Source: an uncultured Porphyromonas sp.
GTDB taxonomy: Bacteria; Bacteroidota; Bacteroidia; Bacteroidales; Porphyromonadaceae
Reading direction: 5' to 3'
Assembly: GCA_900554935.1 (NCBI GenBank)
Contig: USJF01000053.1
Coordinates: forward strand, 1 to 8,002
Length of the DNA stretch: 8,002 bases
This document shows, in pieces, positions 1-7,485 of the stretch. The notes below the pieces were generated by a model. The model saw nothing but the letters and a program-made list of their open reading frames with translations, searched no databases and was not told the DNA's origin. Position 1 is the first letter of the stretch. Each line of letters begins with the position of its first letter. The translations under genes and the position numbers were made by a program.

Positions 1-1
1 A

Positions 2-232
2 GCCACAGCTGGCACGGGAGATGTGCTTACGGGCATTGTATTAGCACTTCTTGGGCAGAGGGTACCACAGCTCGAAGCATGTGTGGCAGCTGCCTTTATC
101 CATGGCTTTGCTGCAGAGAGCTATAGCAGTGACTATTGCGAGCTATCACTTACGGCTAGTCGTTTGATTGAGTACTTGCCTATTGCCTTTAAGCGCTTTA
201 CGAGCAATAGCTCCAATACTCTTTTTCGGTGA
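2..232 (+). CDS. nnrD: ADP-dependent NAD(P)H-hydrate dehydratase, C-terminal end (5' truncated by window)
   Basis: These are the last 76 codons of a gene that starts before the window. The visible N-terminal residues, ATAGTGDVLTG, match the family signature of the YjeF C-terminal (NnrD/CARKD) domain, in which the GTGD aspartate lies in the active site. The following AAAFIHGFAAE stretch fits the helix that normally comes next. The enzyme uses ADP (bacterial type) to dehydrate the S form of hydrated NAD(P)H, repairing damaged cofactor in the cytoplasm. In most bacteria this domain is fused behind an NnrE epimerase domain, but that part is outside the window, so fusion cannot be confirmed. The last 25 or so residues (from about SRLIEYLP) are a poorly conserved tail ending at TGA 230-232. 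An 88-base gap separates it from lptD, so cotranscription is possible but not shown. Confidence 0.88.
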   Translation, partial: ATAGTGDVLTGIVLALLGQRVPQLEACVAAAFIHGFAAESYSSDYCELSLTASRLIEYLPIAFKRFTSNSSNTLFR

Positions 233-269
233 CTTGGTGCGATAGGCTCGATTATTCAAGTCATTTTAT

Positions 270-277
270 TATCTTTG
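270..277 (+). promoter_or_regulatory. Possible -7 box upstream of lptD
   Basis: TATCTTTG matches the Bacteroidota -7 consensus TAnnTTTG exactly and would place transcription start about 35-40 bases before the lptD GTG. No convincing TTTG -33 element lies about 26 bases upstream, so the call rests on the -7 box alone. A second, imperfect match (TATTTTG, 304-310) lies too close to the start codon to be a better candidate. Confidence 0.25.
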
Positions 278-320
278 TGAGAGTTTAGGACTTGTACGGA
301 CGGTATTTTGTGGTAACACT

Positions 321-3176
321 GTGGTGACACGTAAGGGCACTCCCTATATACTTATTCTCCTTGTGGGGTATATCCTCTGCTCTCTGCTCATCTCTCAAGG
401 TGCGAAAGCTGGGAGGAGTAGGGCGGATATAGATGCCATAACCGCCTATATGCAGTTGAGAGATTCGTTGGAAGTGGGCGATTCCCTTGCTGTGGATAGT
501 CTTTCGGTGCGACCTCTCGCGATGGATAGTCTCAAGGTGGATAGTCTTTCGACTGATACTATTCCTACAGATTCTCTCTCTACTGACTCTACTCTCCTCA
601 GTCAGCTGAAGGCGCCTCTGGACTTCGAGAGTCAAGACTCGATCGTTATTTTACCGAAGCGGAACCTCCTTCGGATGTATGGCAATGGTCAGGTGAAATA
701 CGAAAACCAGCAGCTTCAGGGCGACTTTATGCAGATGGAGATTGATAGCGGAAATATCTACTCCACCTACATCGACTATCCTGACTCGCTAAAAAAGGAG
801 CGCATTTATGCTAAGATTACCAATGATCAGGAGACTTATGAGGCGAAGAGTATCAACTACAATATCAATTCGCAGCAAGGCTATATCACAGATGTCGTCA
901 CCCAACAAGGTGACGGCTTTGTGACCGCAGAGCGAACTAAGCGGACCAGTACCGGAACACTTAATCTACTCGATGGTAAGTACACTACTTGTGACAATCA
1001 CGAGCATCCGCACTTCTATATTAGTCTGACTAAGGCAAAAGTGCGCCCGGGTAAAGACCTAGTCTCTGGCCCTCTTTATCTAGTGATCGCAGATGTGCCC
1101 CTACCTATTGGATTGCCTTTTGCTTTTTTCCCCTTTACTACCTCTCGCTCTTCGGGATTGATTATGCCCACTTATGGCGATGAGATGGATCGAGGCTTCT
1201 ATCTACGTAATGGTGGTTATTACTTTGCCATCAATGATTACTTAGATCTACAGCTTACGGGAGATATCTATACCAAAGGGTCGTGGGGTGTGCAGGCCCA
1301 GTCGACTTACCGTAAGCGGTACCGGTATAGTGGCAGCATCAATGCCAGCTACATTGTCACTAAGCGAGGAGATAAGGTCGCTGGCGACTACAGCAAGTCT
1401 AGTGACTTCCGCATACAGTGGAGCCACCAGCAGGATGCCAAAGCTAATCCTTATCGAAGCTTCTCGGCCAATGTCAATTTCTCTACTAGTTCATACAACC
1501 ACAATAACTTGGATGGGCTCTACAATCAGGCGGTGTTGGGAGAGAATACTAAGAGCTCTAGCATCAGTTTTAGCCAGCGCTTCCCTAATAGTCCATGGAG
1601 TATATCGGGCTCTATGGATATCAATCAAAGGTCACGGGATAAGACTCTTTCGGTGACCCTTCCCAACCTCTCCATATCAATGAGTAGGATCTACCCATTT
1701 AAGCGTAAGAAGCAGGTGGGTAGAGAGCGGTGGTACGAAAAGATTTCCCTCTCCTACTCTGGACAATTGCGCAATTCCGTACAGTCCAAGGAGGATGAAT
1801 TCTTTAAGAAAAATCTAATCCGTCACTGGAAAAATGGTATGAGCCACTCTATCCCAGTGAGTGCATCCTTTGACCTTTTCGACTATATCAAGGTGACCCC
1901 TTCCCTCAATTATAATGAGAGGTGGTATTCCTCTAGGATCGCCCACGCCTATGATCCTGCACAGAATAAAGTGGTGCCTACAGATACTACTTATGGCTTC
2001 AATAGAGTGTTTGACTTTAGTGCTTCATTGGCACTCTCCACTACCGTTTATGCCTTTTGGAAGCCTCTCCCATTCCTTGGTGATAAGGTGGATATGATAC
2101 GTCATCGTATGGAGCCCTCCATCTCTATCAATTACAGACCCGACTTTGGTGATCCACGGTGGGGCTATTGGGAGCATCTCCGTTATATCACGCCAGATGG
2201 CCGTAAGGCTGAGCAGTATGTCTCACCATACGAGGGTCAGCTCTTTGGCGTACCAGGTCGTGGTAAGAGCGGTAGCATAGGACTCTCGCTCTCCAATAAC
2301 GTAGAGGCGAAGATCAAGAAGGATTCTACTGAGTTCAAAAAGATAAGTCTCATTGAGTCGCTGAACCTCTCTACTAGCTATAATCTCGCAGCCGACTCAT
2401 TCCAGTGGGGTGACCTATCTGCCTCTATCTCGCTGAGGCTATCGCAGAGTTTCACCCTCCGTCTTGGCGGAGCTTTCGATCTCTATCTTTGGGATTATCA
2501 CGAGCATGATGGCCGAATTGTTCCCTACAGAGTGGATAAGCTGAGGGTACTTAATGGCAAAGGAATAGGCCACTTCAGAGGAACAAGTACCTCTTTCTCC
2601 TACACCTTTAATCGAGAGACGATCAATAAGATTGCCAACTTATTTTCAAAGCAGAAAAAGAAGGACGATGACGATAAGAATAATACTCAAGATAATACAC
2701 TTGACCAGCCACCTTCTTCGACATTAGGTGGTGAGAAAAAGGGGGGATCACTTATGGGCGGAGGTAGTGGTTCGCACGAAGACTTCGATCACAACGGCTA
2801 TCTCAAGAATAGGATGGACTGGAGCTTGAGCTTCAATTACAACCTATCACTCATGACGGGCGACTTCATACCCGCCAAGAAAGAGTTTGGCTACAAACTG
2901 AGGCACGACCTAAGTTTCAGTGGCCAGTTCTCCCCTACAAAGAATTGGCGGTTCAACTTCTCTGCCAACTACAACTTCGATGAAAAGCGGATCACCAATA
3001 TGACCTGCAACGTTACACGTGACCTGCACTGCTGGAGTATGTCGGCCAGCTTCATTCCACTTGGACCATTTAAGTCCTACAACTTCACGATTGGAGTTAA
3101 TAGCCAGTTATTGCATGATCTTAGATATCGCAAGAGTAGTCAACCCAGTTATAGAGCCGCTTCACAGTGGTATTAA
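321..3176 (+). CDS. lptD: LPS-assembly protein LptD (outer-membrane beta-barrel, Bacteroidota type)
   Basis: The 951-residue product is recognised as LptD, the outer-membrane translocon that inserts lipopolysaccharide into the outer leaflet at the end of the Lpt bridge. Residues 7-30 form a signal peptide ending in an AKA cleavage site. Residues 48-91 are a Ser/Asp-rich linker with six DSL triplets. About 105-230 is the OstA/LptA-like jellyroll that receives LPS (IVILPKRNLLRMYGNGQVKY, then YTTCDNHEHPHFY). From about 245 to the end, alternating aromatic strands make the barrel. The mature chain has only three cysteines, C224, C896 and C904; the first and the C-terminal pair sit roughly where E. 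coli LptD forms its long-range disulfides. A hydrophilic loop at about 775-830 carries KKKDDDDK and Gly/Ser runs. The start is GTG 321 (GTG 324 also possible): the frame closes at a TAG at 243 with no ATG between. There is no Shine-Dalgarno, as usual in this phylum. Confidence 0.9.
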   Translation: MVTRKGTPYILILLVGYILCSLLISQGAKAGRSRADIDAITAYMQLRDSLEVGDSLAVDSLSVRPLAMDSLKVDSLSTDTIPTDSLSTDSTLLSQLKAPLDFESQDSIVILPKRNLLRMYGNGQVKYENQQLQGDFMQMEIDSGNIYSTYIDYPDSLKKERIYAKITNDQETYEAKSINYNINSQQGYITDVVTQQGDGFVTAERTKRTSTGTLNLLDGKYTTCDNHEHPHFYISLTKAKVRPGKDLVSGPLYLVIADVPLPIGLPFAFFPFTTSRSSGLIMPTYGDEMDRGFYLRNGGYYFAINDYLDLQLTGDIYTKGSWGVQAQSTYRKRYRYSGSINASYIVTKRGDKVAGDYSKSSDFRIQWSHQQDAKANPYRSFSANVNFSTSSYNHNNLDGLYNQAVLGENTKSSSISFSQRFPNSPWSISGSMDINQRSRDKTLSVTLPNLSISMSRIYPFKRKKQVGRERWYEKISLSYSGQLRNSVQSKEDEFFKKNLIRHWKNGMSHSIPVSASFDLFDYIKVTPSLNYNERWYSSRIAHAYDPAQNKVVPTDTTYGFNRVFDFSASLALSTTVYAFWKPLPFLGDKVDMIRHRMEPSISINYRPDFGDPRWGYWEHLRYITPDGRKAEQYVSPYEGQLFGVPGRGKSGSIGLSLSNNVEAKIKKDSTEFKKISLIESLNLSTSYNLAADSFQWGDLSASISLRLSQSFTLRLGGAFDLYLWDYHEHDGRIVPYRVDKLRVLNGKGIGHFRGTSTSFSYTFNRETINKIANLFSKQKKKDDDDKNNTQDNTLDQPPSSTLGGEKKGGSLMGGGSGSHEDFDHNGYLKNRMDWSLSFNYNLSLMTGDFIPAKKEFGYKLRHDLSFSGQFSPTKNWRFNFSANYNFDEKRITNMTCNVTRDLHCWSMSASFIPLGPFKSYNFTIGVNSQLLHDLRYRKSSQPSYRAASQWY

Positions 3177-3197
3177 CCTTTAAAGTATAGATACATT

Positions 3198-4175
3198 ATG
3201 GCACAGAACAAAGAGAAACTACTATTCCTATTCCACCCTACCGTGGCTAGAGGATTTGAGGCACTAGAAGAGGAAGTAGAGGTGGTGACACTCCCCGAAG
3301 GAGAGAAGTTCGATCCCAAGAAACTAGAAGGTCTCCCCAAAGATGCTACCATCCTAGGAAGTGAATTTACCATCCCTGTTACTAAGGAGGTCATCGACTA
3401 CTTCCCTCACCTCAAGTTGATTGCCAATTATGCAGTCGGCTTCAATAATATCGATGTCGCCTATGCCAATAGCAAAGGCATCACCGTCTGCAATACCCCA
3501 CAAGCAGTGATACAGCCAACGGCCGAATTGGCAGTAGCACTTCTCCTTGGCCTCACTCGTAGGATAGCGATTTGGGATCATACCATGCGCCGTCAGCGCT
3601 CTAGTGCAAAAGGCTCTTTGAGCGATGGTATGGGCACAGACATCTATCGTAAAAAGGTCGGCATCGTAGGCTATGGCAATATAGGGCGTGCCGTAGGGCG
3701 AATCCTCAAGGCAATGGGCGCAGAGATCTACTACTACAAGCGCCACAAGCTCTCCGAAGAGGAGGCAAAAAAAGAGGGCGTTACCTACGCTCCACTCGAG
3801 GAGCTACTTCGCGAGTGCGATATCATCTCCCTACACACCCCTTACAATGAGGAGTCACACCACTTGATCAATGAGAAGAGCCTCAAGACGATGAAGCCTA
3901 CCGCTATTCTTGTCAATACAGCGCGTGGAAAGGTGGTTGACGAAGCCGCACTCGTCGCTGCGCTCAAGAATGGTACCATCGCTGGTGCTGCACTTGATGT
4001 CTTTGAGCACGACGATAATCCTCTCGATGAGCTATACGATATGGAGAATGTAGTGATGACTCCACACGTAGGCACACAGACCGTTGAGGCACGTGTGGCC
4101 ATGGCCGAAGAATTTACCAATAACGTGCTCGGCTTCTTACTCCAAGACCGCCCTATCGCTATTGTAAAACTCTAG
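3198..4175 (+). CDS. D-isomer-specific 2-hydroxyacid dehydrogenase (hydroxypyruvate/glyoxylate reductase-like)
   Basis: This 325-residue cytoplasmic enzyme is of normal length for the family that interconverts D-2-hydroxyacids and 2-oxoacids with NAD(P)H. The substrate domain contributes the N-terminal 100 and C-terminal 30 residues; NYAVGFNNIDV (77-87) is the usual substrate-loop motif. The central Rossmann domain has GYGNIG (158-163). The catalytic arginine is R243 in NTARG, and the catalytic histidine is H290 in TPHVGTQT. The position normally held by the catalytic glutamate (DVFxxE) is aspartate D272, in DVFEHDD. The overall look is closest to glyoxylate/hydroxypyruvate reductases or D-glycerate dehydrogenases, but the substrate cannot be read from sequence, so no symbol is given. 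It starts 21 bases after the lptD stop with no promoter visible between, which suggests one transcript, and is followed by a terminator. Confidence 0.88.
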   Translation: MAQNKEKLLFLFHPTVARGFEALEEEVEVVTLPEGEKFDPKKLEGLPKDATILGSEFTIPVTKEVIDYFPHLKLIANYAVGFNNIDVAYANSKGITVCNTPQAVIQPTAELAVALLLGLTRRIAIWDHTMRRQRSSAKGSLSDGMGTDIYRKKVGIVGYGNIGRAVGRILKAMGAEIYYYKRHKLSEEEAKKEGVTYAPLEELLRECDIISLHTPYNEESHHLINEKSLKTMKPTAILVNTARGKVVDEAALVAALKNGTIAGAALDVFEHDDNPLDELYDMENVVMTPHVGTQTVEARVAMAEEFTNNVLGFLLQDRPIAIVKL

Positions 4176-4193
4176 ATAATAAGTAGTTATTAT
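4176..4193. repeat. AT-only inverted repeat directly after the dehydrogenase stop
   Basis: ATAATAA and TTATTAT are perfect 7-base arms around a GTAG loop, starting at the first base after the TAG stop. As RNA it would be a weak hairpin lying 14 bases before the strong terminator hairpin. It could be an accessory part of the terminator, a 3' end stabiliser, or chance in AT-rich DNA. Confidence 0.4.
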
Positions 4194-4207
4194 GCAGTAA
4201 AAGAATA

Positions 4208-4256
4208 GCCCTAAGTGTGTAGTCCCCGACTACTCATTTAGGGCCTTCTTGTTTTA
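4208..4256 (+). terminator. Rho-independent terminator after the 2-hydroxyacid dehydrogenase
   Basis: A 37-base hairpin (4208-4244) has two 17-base arms around a CCC loop. It begins GCCCTAAGTG and closes with CATTTAGGGC, with one T-T mismatch and one G-U pair. It is followed by a T-rich tail (TTCTTGTTTT, 4247-4256). It lies between the dehydrogenase stop and the methyltransferase ATG, so it should end the lptD-dehydrogenase transcript. It leaves only about 12 bases before the next start codon. The methyltransferase promoter must therefore overlap the hairpin or lie upstream of it with read-through. Confidence 0.8.
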
Positions 4257-4268
4257 AAGTCTCTTATC

Positions 4269-4883
4269 ATGATTTGGGATAGGGTTGCAGGTATATACGA
4301 TTTGACCTCGGGTCGGCGAAATAGAGAGGTCAATGACAAGATGGTACACTTTATTGCATCCAAAGTGAAAGCAGAGGATGTGGTGCTGGAGTGTGCTTGT
4401 GGTACAGGGCTGATTACCCAAGTGATTCAGCCCCTTTGTCGGCAGTTAATCGCCACAGATCTCTCAGTGAATATGCTTGCCCAGACACGCAAGAAGTGTG
4501 GCAAAGCGAGCACCCTCACCGTAGAACTAGCCGATATTACCCATCTCCAATATCCTAGCAACTCTTTTGATCTAGTGATCGCAGGCAATATCATTCATTT
4601 GCTTAATAACCCTAAAAAGGCACTTGATGAATTGTCTAGAGTTTGTAGGGATAGTGGTAGGATTATTGTCCCCACTTATGTTCAAAAGGATGGCGAAAAT
4701 CCCTCTCTTTGGATAAAACTATTGAGGTTTCTTGGTATACCGATAAAGAATAGTTTCTCCTTTAAGGAATATCAGCAGCTATTCAAAGACGCAGGATATT
4801 CCGATGTTACTTATACATTTGTGGAAGGAAAATTATCTTGTGCTATAGCCGAAATCAACAACCGTAAAAGATCCGACTTATGA
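4269..4883 (+). CDS. Class I SAM-dependent methyltransferase (UbiE/Methyltransf_11-like)
   Basis: The 204-residue product has the ordered motifs of a Rossmann-fold methyltransferase. Motif I is VVLECACGTGLIT (38-50) for SAM binding. ATDLS (62-66) carries the acidic residue expected to bind the ribose. ADIT (88-91) lies near the adenine, FDLVIAGNIIHLL (100-112) is motif IV-like, and GRIIVPTYV (130-138) follows. The C-terminal strand region (SCAIAEI) is typical of small-molecule methyltransferases, and IWDRVAGIYD at the N terminus fits the family start, so ATG 4269 is kept. The substrate is unknown; UbiE-like similarity does not make it MenG. It follows a terminator by 12 bases and overlaps the next gene through ATGA, so the two are probably translationally coupled. 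By eye its second half is more AT-rich, with more AGA, AGG and ATA codons, than its neighbours. Confidence 0.85.
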   Translation: MIWDRVAGIYDLTSGRRNREVNDKMVHFIASKVKAEDVVLECACGTGLITQVIQPLCRQLIATDLSVNMLAQTRKKCGKASTLTVELADITHLQYPSNSFDLVIAGNIIHLLNNPKKALDELSRVCRDSGRIIVPTYVQKDGENPSLWIKLLRFLGIPIKNSFSFKEYQQLFKDAGYSDVTYTFVEGKLSCAIAEINNRKRSDL

Positions 4884-5248
4884 ATGGCTGGCTAACGATC
4901 CTATTCCTTATCATCTCCAACGTCTTCATGACCTTTGCATGGTATGGCCACCTCAAGCTTCAGCAGATGAAGGTGCTCACCGATGCGACACCACTCTACG
5001 TAGTGATACTCCTTAGTTGGGGCTTGGCCCTATTTGAGTATATGTTTCAGGTGCCAGCCAATCGTATGGGCTATGTAGCCAATGGCGGGGCCTTTACCCT
5101 TATGCAGCTCAAAGTGATACAAGAGGTCATCTCCATCACCATCTTCACCCTCTTCTCCGTGCTCTTTTTCAGAGGAGAGAGCTTGCAGTGGAATCACCTT
5201 GCTGCCTTCATTTGCCTTATTCTAGCAGTCTACTTTGTCTTTAAGTGA
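4880..5248 (+). CDS. DUF486 / DMT-family small membrane protein
   Basis: This 122-residue protein consists almost entirely of four hydrophobic segments, at about 4-22, 38-56, 78-97 and 104-121. The segment FEYMFQVPANRMGY (52-65) followed by QLKVIQEVI (76-84) is the hallmark of DUF486 (COG3169), a family placed with drug/metabolite transporters at half their length, so it may act as a dimer in the inner membrane. No function or substrate is established for the family. The ATG lies inside the ATGA overlap with the upstream methyltransferase stop, which fixes the start and argues for coupled expression. The last codons contain the predicted -33 element of the pepO promoter. Confidence 0.85.
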   Translation: MNGWLTILFLIISNVFMTFAWYGHLKLQQMKVLTDATPLYVVILLSWGLALFEYMFQVPANRMGYVANGGAFTLMQLKVIQEVISITIFTLFSVLFFRGESLQWNHLAAFICLILAVYFVFK

Positions 5249-5267
5249 TTGCAATTGTGTACATTTG
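5234..5267 (+). promoter_or_regulatory. Bacteroidota-type promoter for pepO
   Basis: TTTG at 5234-5237 and TACATTTG at 5260-5267 match the Bacteroides -33 (TTTG) and -7 (TAnnTTTG) elements. They are 26 bases apart start to start, as the names of the boxes require. The -33 box lies inside the last codons of the DUF486 gene and the -7 box just after its stop. Transcription would begin around 5271-5275, so the pepO frame upstream of that point (from TTG 5249) would not be transcribed. This supports ATG 5309 as the start, with a leader of about 35 bases. Confidence 0.55.
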
Positions 5268-5308
5268 CAGAAATGAGTAATCATATTTCCAATAACAACA
5301 ATAGAGAA

Positions 5309-7354
5309 ATGAAAAAGGAGACTATTATGACTTTTGTCCTCGCCTCTATGACACTTGGTCTAGGCTCTTGCGGTAATAAGCAGAGCAGTGAGGAGAGTGC
5401 CGAGGTGGTGCCAGCAATCGATCTGACCGCTATGGACACCACTATCAATCCAACCCAAGACTTCTACAGTTATGTCAATGGTAATTGGATCAAGAACCAC
5501 CCACTTCCAGCTGGCTATGCCCGCTTTGGTAGCTTTGATCAGCTACGTATGAATGCCTTGGCCGATACCAAGGAGATACTCGACGAAATGAATGAAGGCG
5601 CCACAGCAGGTAGCGATGAGGAAAAGGCTTACAAACTCTATGAGATGAGCCTTGATACCTTGAAGCTCGATAAAGATGGTGCCAATCCTGTCCTCCCTTA
5701 TCTTAGTGATGTAGATGCTATCACAAGTAAAGAGGAGCTAGTCGATTACCTTGCCAAGAGTGGTGATTTTGGTGACTCTCACTTCTTCGTCACCTACGTG
5801 ATGGCCGATGAAAAGGATAGTAAAAATAACCTGCTACAGCTCTTCCAGCCTAGTCTGATTATGGGCGTCCCAGATTATTATGGTGAGCAGGCCGACTTCG
5901 CTAAGCAACAAGCCGACTATCGTACCTACATCGCCAAGCTATTTGCCCTCACCGGTACTGAAGAAGCAGAGGCAACAGTTTTGGCAGAGGAGGTGTACAA
6001 TACCGAGAAGAGCCTCTCCAAGATTGTCTATACCATGCTAGAGCGGAGAGATACCCAGAGAAATTACAATAAGATGAGCATGGAGGAGTTCTACAAGAGC
6101 TTCAAATTCCCATATAAGCGTTATTTCGAAAGTCGTACTGGTTTGGCAGAGGCCAAGGAACTAAATGTAGCTCAAAAGGATTACTTCCACCGCTTCGATA
6201 AGTGGTTTGAAACCACCTCACTAGAGGCAATGAAGCACCTTATCAAGGCACGTATCCTAGATGATGCAGCCGATTATCTGAGCAAGGACTTCCGCGATGC
6301 TTCCTTCGCTTTTCATAGCACTTCAATGACTGGTGTAACCGAGCAAAAGCCTCTTTGGCAGACCGCTGTGGCACGTGTCAATAGCTGCATGGGCGATGTG
6401 ATTGGTCAGAAGTATGTGGCTAAGCACTTCCCTGCTGAGGCTAAGGAGCGAATGACACAGCTTGTTGATAACCTTATTACCGCATTAGGAAAGCGTATCG
6501 ACAACCTCACTTGGATGAGCGATGCCACCAAGGAGAAGGCACACGAGAAGCTCAATAACTTCATCGTCAAGATCGGCTACCCAGATAAGTGGTGGACTTA
6601 CGAAAACCTTCAGCTAGTCGATAGCTCTCTTTATGACTATATGAGAGCCGTCTCACTCTTCCAGGTTAATCGTAACCTTGAGGACCTAGGAAAGCCAGTT
6701 GATGTTAATCGCTGGCTCATGAATGCCCACGAGGTAAATGCCTACTACAATCCTACCACCAACGAGATCTGCTTCCCAGCAGGTATTCTACAACCTCCAT
6801 TCTTCAACCTCAATGCCGATGATGCCGTTAATTATGGAGGTATTGGCGTAGTTATCGGGCACGAGATGACTCACGGATTCGACGACCAAGGTAGTCAGTA
6901 CGATGCCAATGGTAATATGGTTAATTGGTGGACCGAAGAGGATGCCAAGACCTTCAAGGCTGCTACGGAGAAGCTCGCTGCACAGTTTGATAAGGTACAG
7001 ATCCGCGAAGGACTTATGGCCAATGGTCAGCTCACACTTGGTGAGAACATTGCCGACCAAGGTGGCTTGCTAGTCGCTTTTGATGCCCTTCAAGAGGCTA
7101 CTAAGGATCAGAAGTATCCAGTGATTGACGACTTTACCATGGCACAAAGGTTCTTCATTGGCTACGCTCGCCTATGGGGTCAGAATATCACTCCAGAGGA
7201 GGAAGTTCGCCTCACAAAGGTGGATGTACATAGCTTAGGTAAACTGAGAGTCAATCAGACCCTCAAGAATATCCCAGCTTTCTACGATGCCTTTGGCATC
7301 AAAGAGGGCGATGCTATGTGGATGGCACCTGAGGAGCGTGTAATCGTCTGGTAA
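5309..7354 (+). CDS. pepO: M13 (neprilysin-like) zinc endopeptidase, PepO-type lipoprotein
   Basis: The 681-residue product is a full-length M13 metallopeptidase, a family that cuts short peptides at the amino side of hydrophobic residues. Residues 1-20 with a lipobox ending at C21 (LGSC) mark a lipoprotein signal, so the mature enzyme is anchored outside the inner membrane, in the periplasm or at the surface. The conserved N-terminal domain begins at DFYSYVNGNW (51-60). The catalytic domain has NAYY (477-480), HEMTH (zinc ligands H518 and H522, catalytic E519) and ENIAD (zinc ligand E579, with D583). DVHSLGKLRV supplies H641 and R647, spaced as in neprilysin. It ends in VIVW, resembling the family's C-terminal W motif. 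The frame is open from a TTG at 5249, but ATG 5309 is chosen because it gives a normal lipoprotein leader and follows the promoter. The Porphyromonas gingivalis homologue is related to endothelin-converting enzymes; a host role here is inference. Confidence 0.93.
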   Translation: MKKETIMTFVLASMTLGLGSCGNKQSSEESAEVVPAIDLTAMDTTINPTQDFYSYVNGNWIKNHPLPAGYARFGSFDQLRMNALADTKEILDEMNEGATAGSDEEKAYKLYEMSLDTLKLDKDGANPVLPYLSDVDAITSKEELVDYLAKSGDFGDSHFFVTYVMADEKDSKNNLLQLFQPSLIMGVPDYYGEQADFAKQQADYRTYIAKLFALTGTEEAEATVLAEEVYNTEKSLSKIVYTMLERRDTQRNYNKMSMEEFYKSFKFPYKRYFESRTGLAEAKELNVAQKDYFHRFDKWFETTSLEAMKHLIKARILDDAADYLSKDFRDASFAFHSTSMTGVTEQKPLWQTAVARVNSCMGDVIGQKYVAKHFPAEAKERMTQLVDNLITALGKRIDNLTWMSDATKEKAHEKLNNFIVKIGYPDKWWTYENLQLVDSSLYDYMRAVSLFQVNRNLEDLGKPVDVNRWLMNAHEVNAYYNPTTNEICFPAGILQPPFFNLNADDAVNYGGIGVVIGHEMTHGFDDQGSQYDANGNMVNWWTEEDAKTFKAATEKLAAQFDKVQIREGLMANGQLTLGENIADQGGLLVAFDALQEATKDQKYPVIDDFTMAQRFFIGYARLWGQNITPEEEVRLTKVDVHSLGKLRVNQTLKNIPAFYDAFGIKEGDAMWMAPEERVIVW

Positions 7355-7382
7355 AGAGACTTTAGAAAGTCGTCTTAAGATA

Positions 7383-7428
7383 GATGGGGTGTGTTGGAGC
7401 CAAAGCTCCGACACACCCCATCACTTTT
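7383..7428 (+). terminator. Strong rho-independent terminator after pepO
   Basis: The hairpin 7383-7422 has an 18-bp stem around a CAAA loop: GATGGGGTGTGT pairs with ACACACCCCATC, then one U-G pair, then GGAGC with GCTCC. It is followed by AC and TTTT (7425-7428). The stem is unusually long and perfect, although the T-run is short. It lies 28 bases after the pepO stop and should insulate pepO from everything downstream. The near-perfect stem could also terminate transcription entering from the other strand. Confidence 0.85.
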
Positions 7429-7485
7429 ATAGATGCACACGCAGTCCCGATGAGGTTGGAAGAGCTAGGGCCGTTGTACGAAAGC

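Noticed and set aside
285..635. Minus-strand open frame opposite the lptD start
   Set aside because: It mirrors the DSL-repeat coding region of lptD; its product is a low-complexity Ser/Arg/Ile/His string with no family resemblance.
1288..2097. Alternative + strand frames inside lptD (1288-1656 and 1915-2097)
   Set aside because: They overlap well-supported lptD barrel strands and have no recognisable motif.
2661..2678. Enterokinase-like DDDDK in LptD
   Set aside because: It is a chance match within a charged loop; there is no reason to expect that protease in a bacterium.
3354..4120. Minus-strand open frames opposite the 2-hydroxyacid dehydrogenase
   Set aside because: They lie wholly inside a clear family member on the + strand and show no domain; they are shadows of its codon bias.
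5249..5308. Longer pepO N terminus from TTG 5249 or ATG 5273
   Set aside because: It would bury the lipoprotein signal behind 12-20 polar residues, and the TTG precedes the predicted transcription start.
7430..7485. Possible small RNA or tRNA after the pepO terminator
   Set aside because: No cloverleaf, conserved box or stable hairpin could be traced in this stretch.
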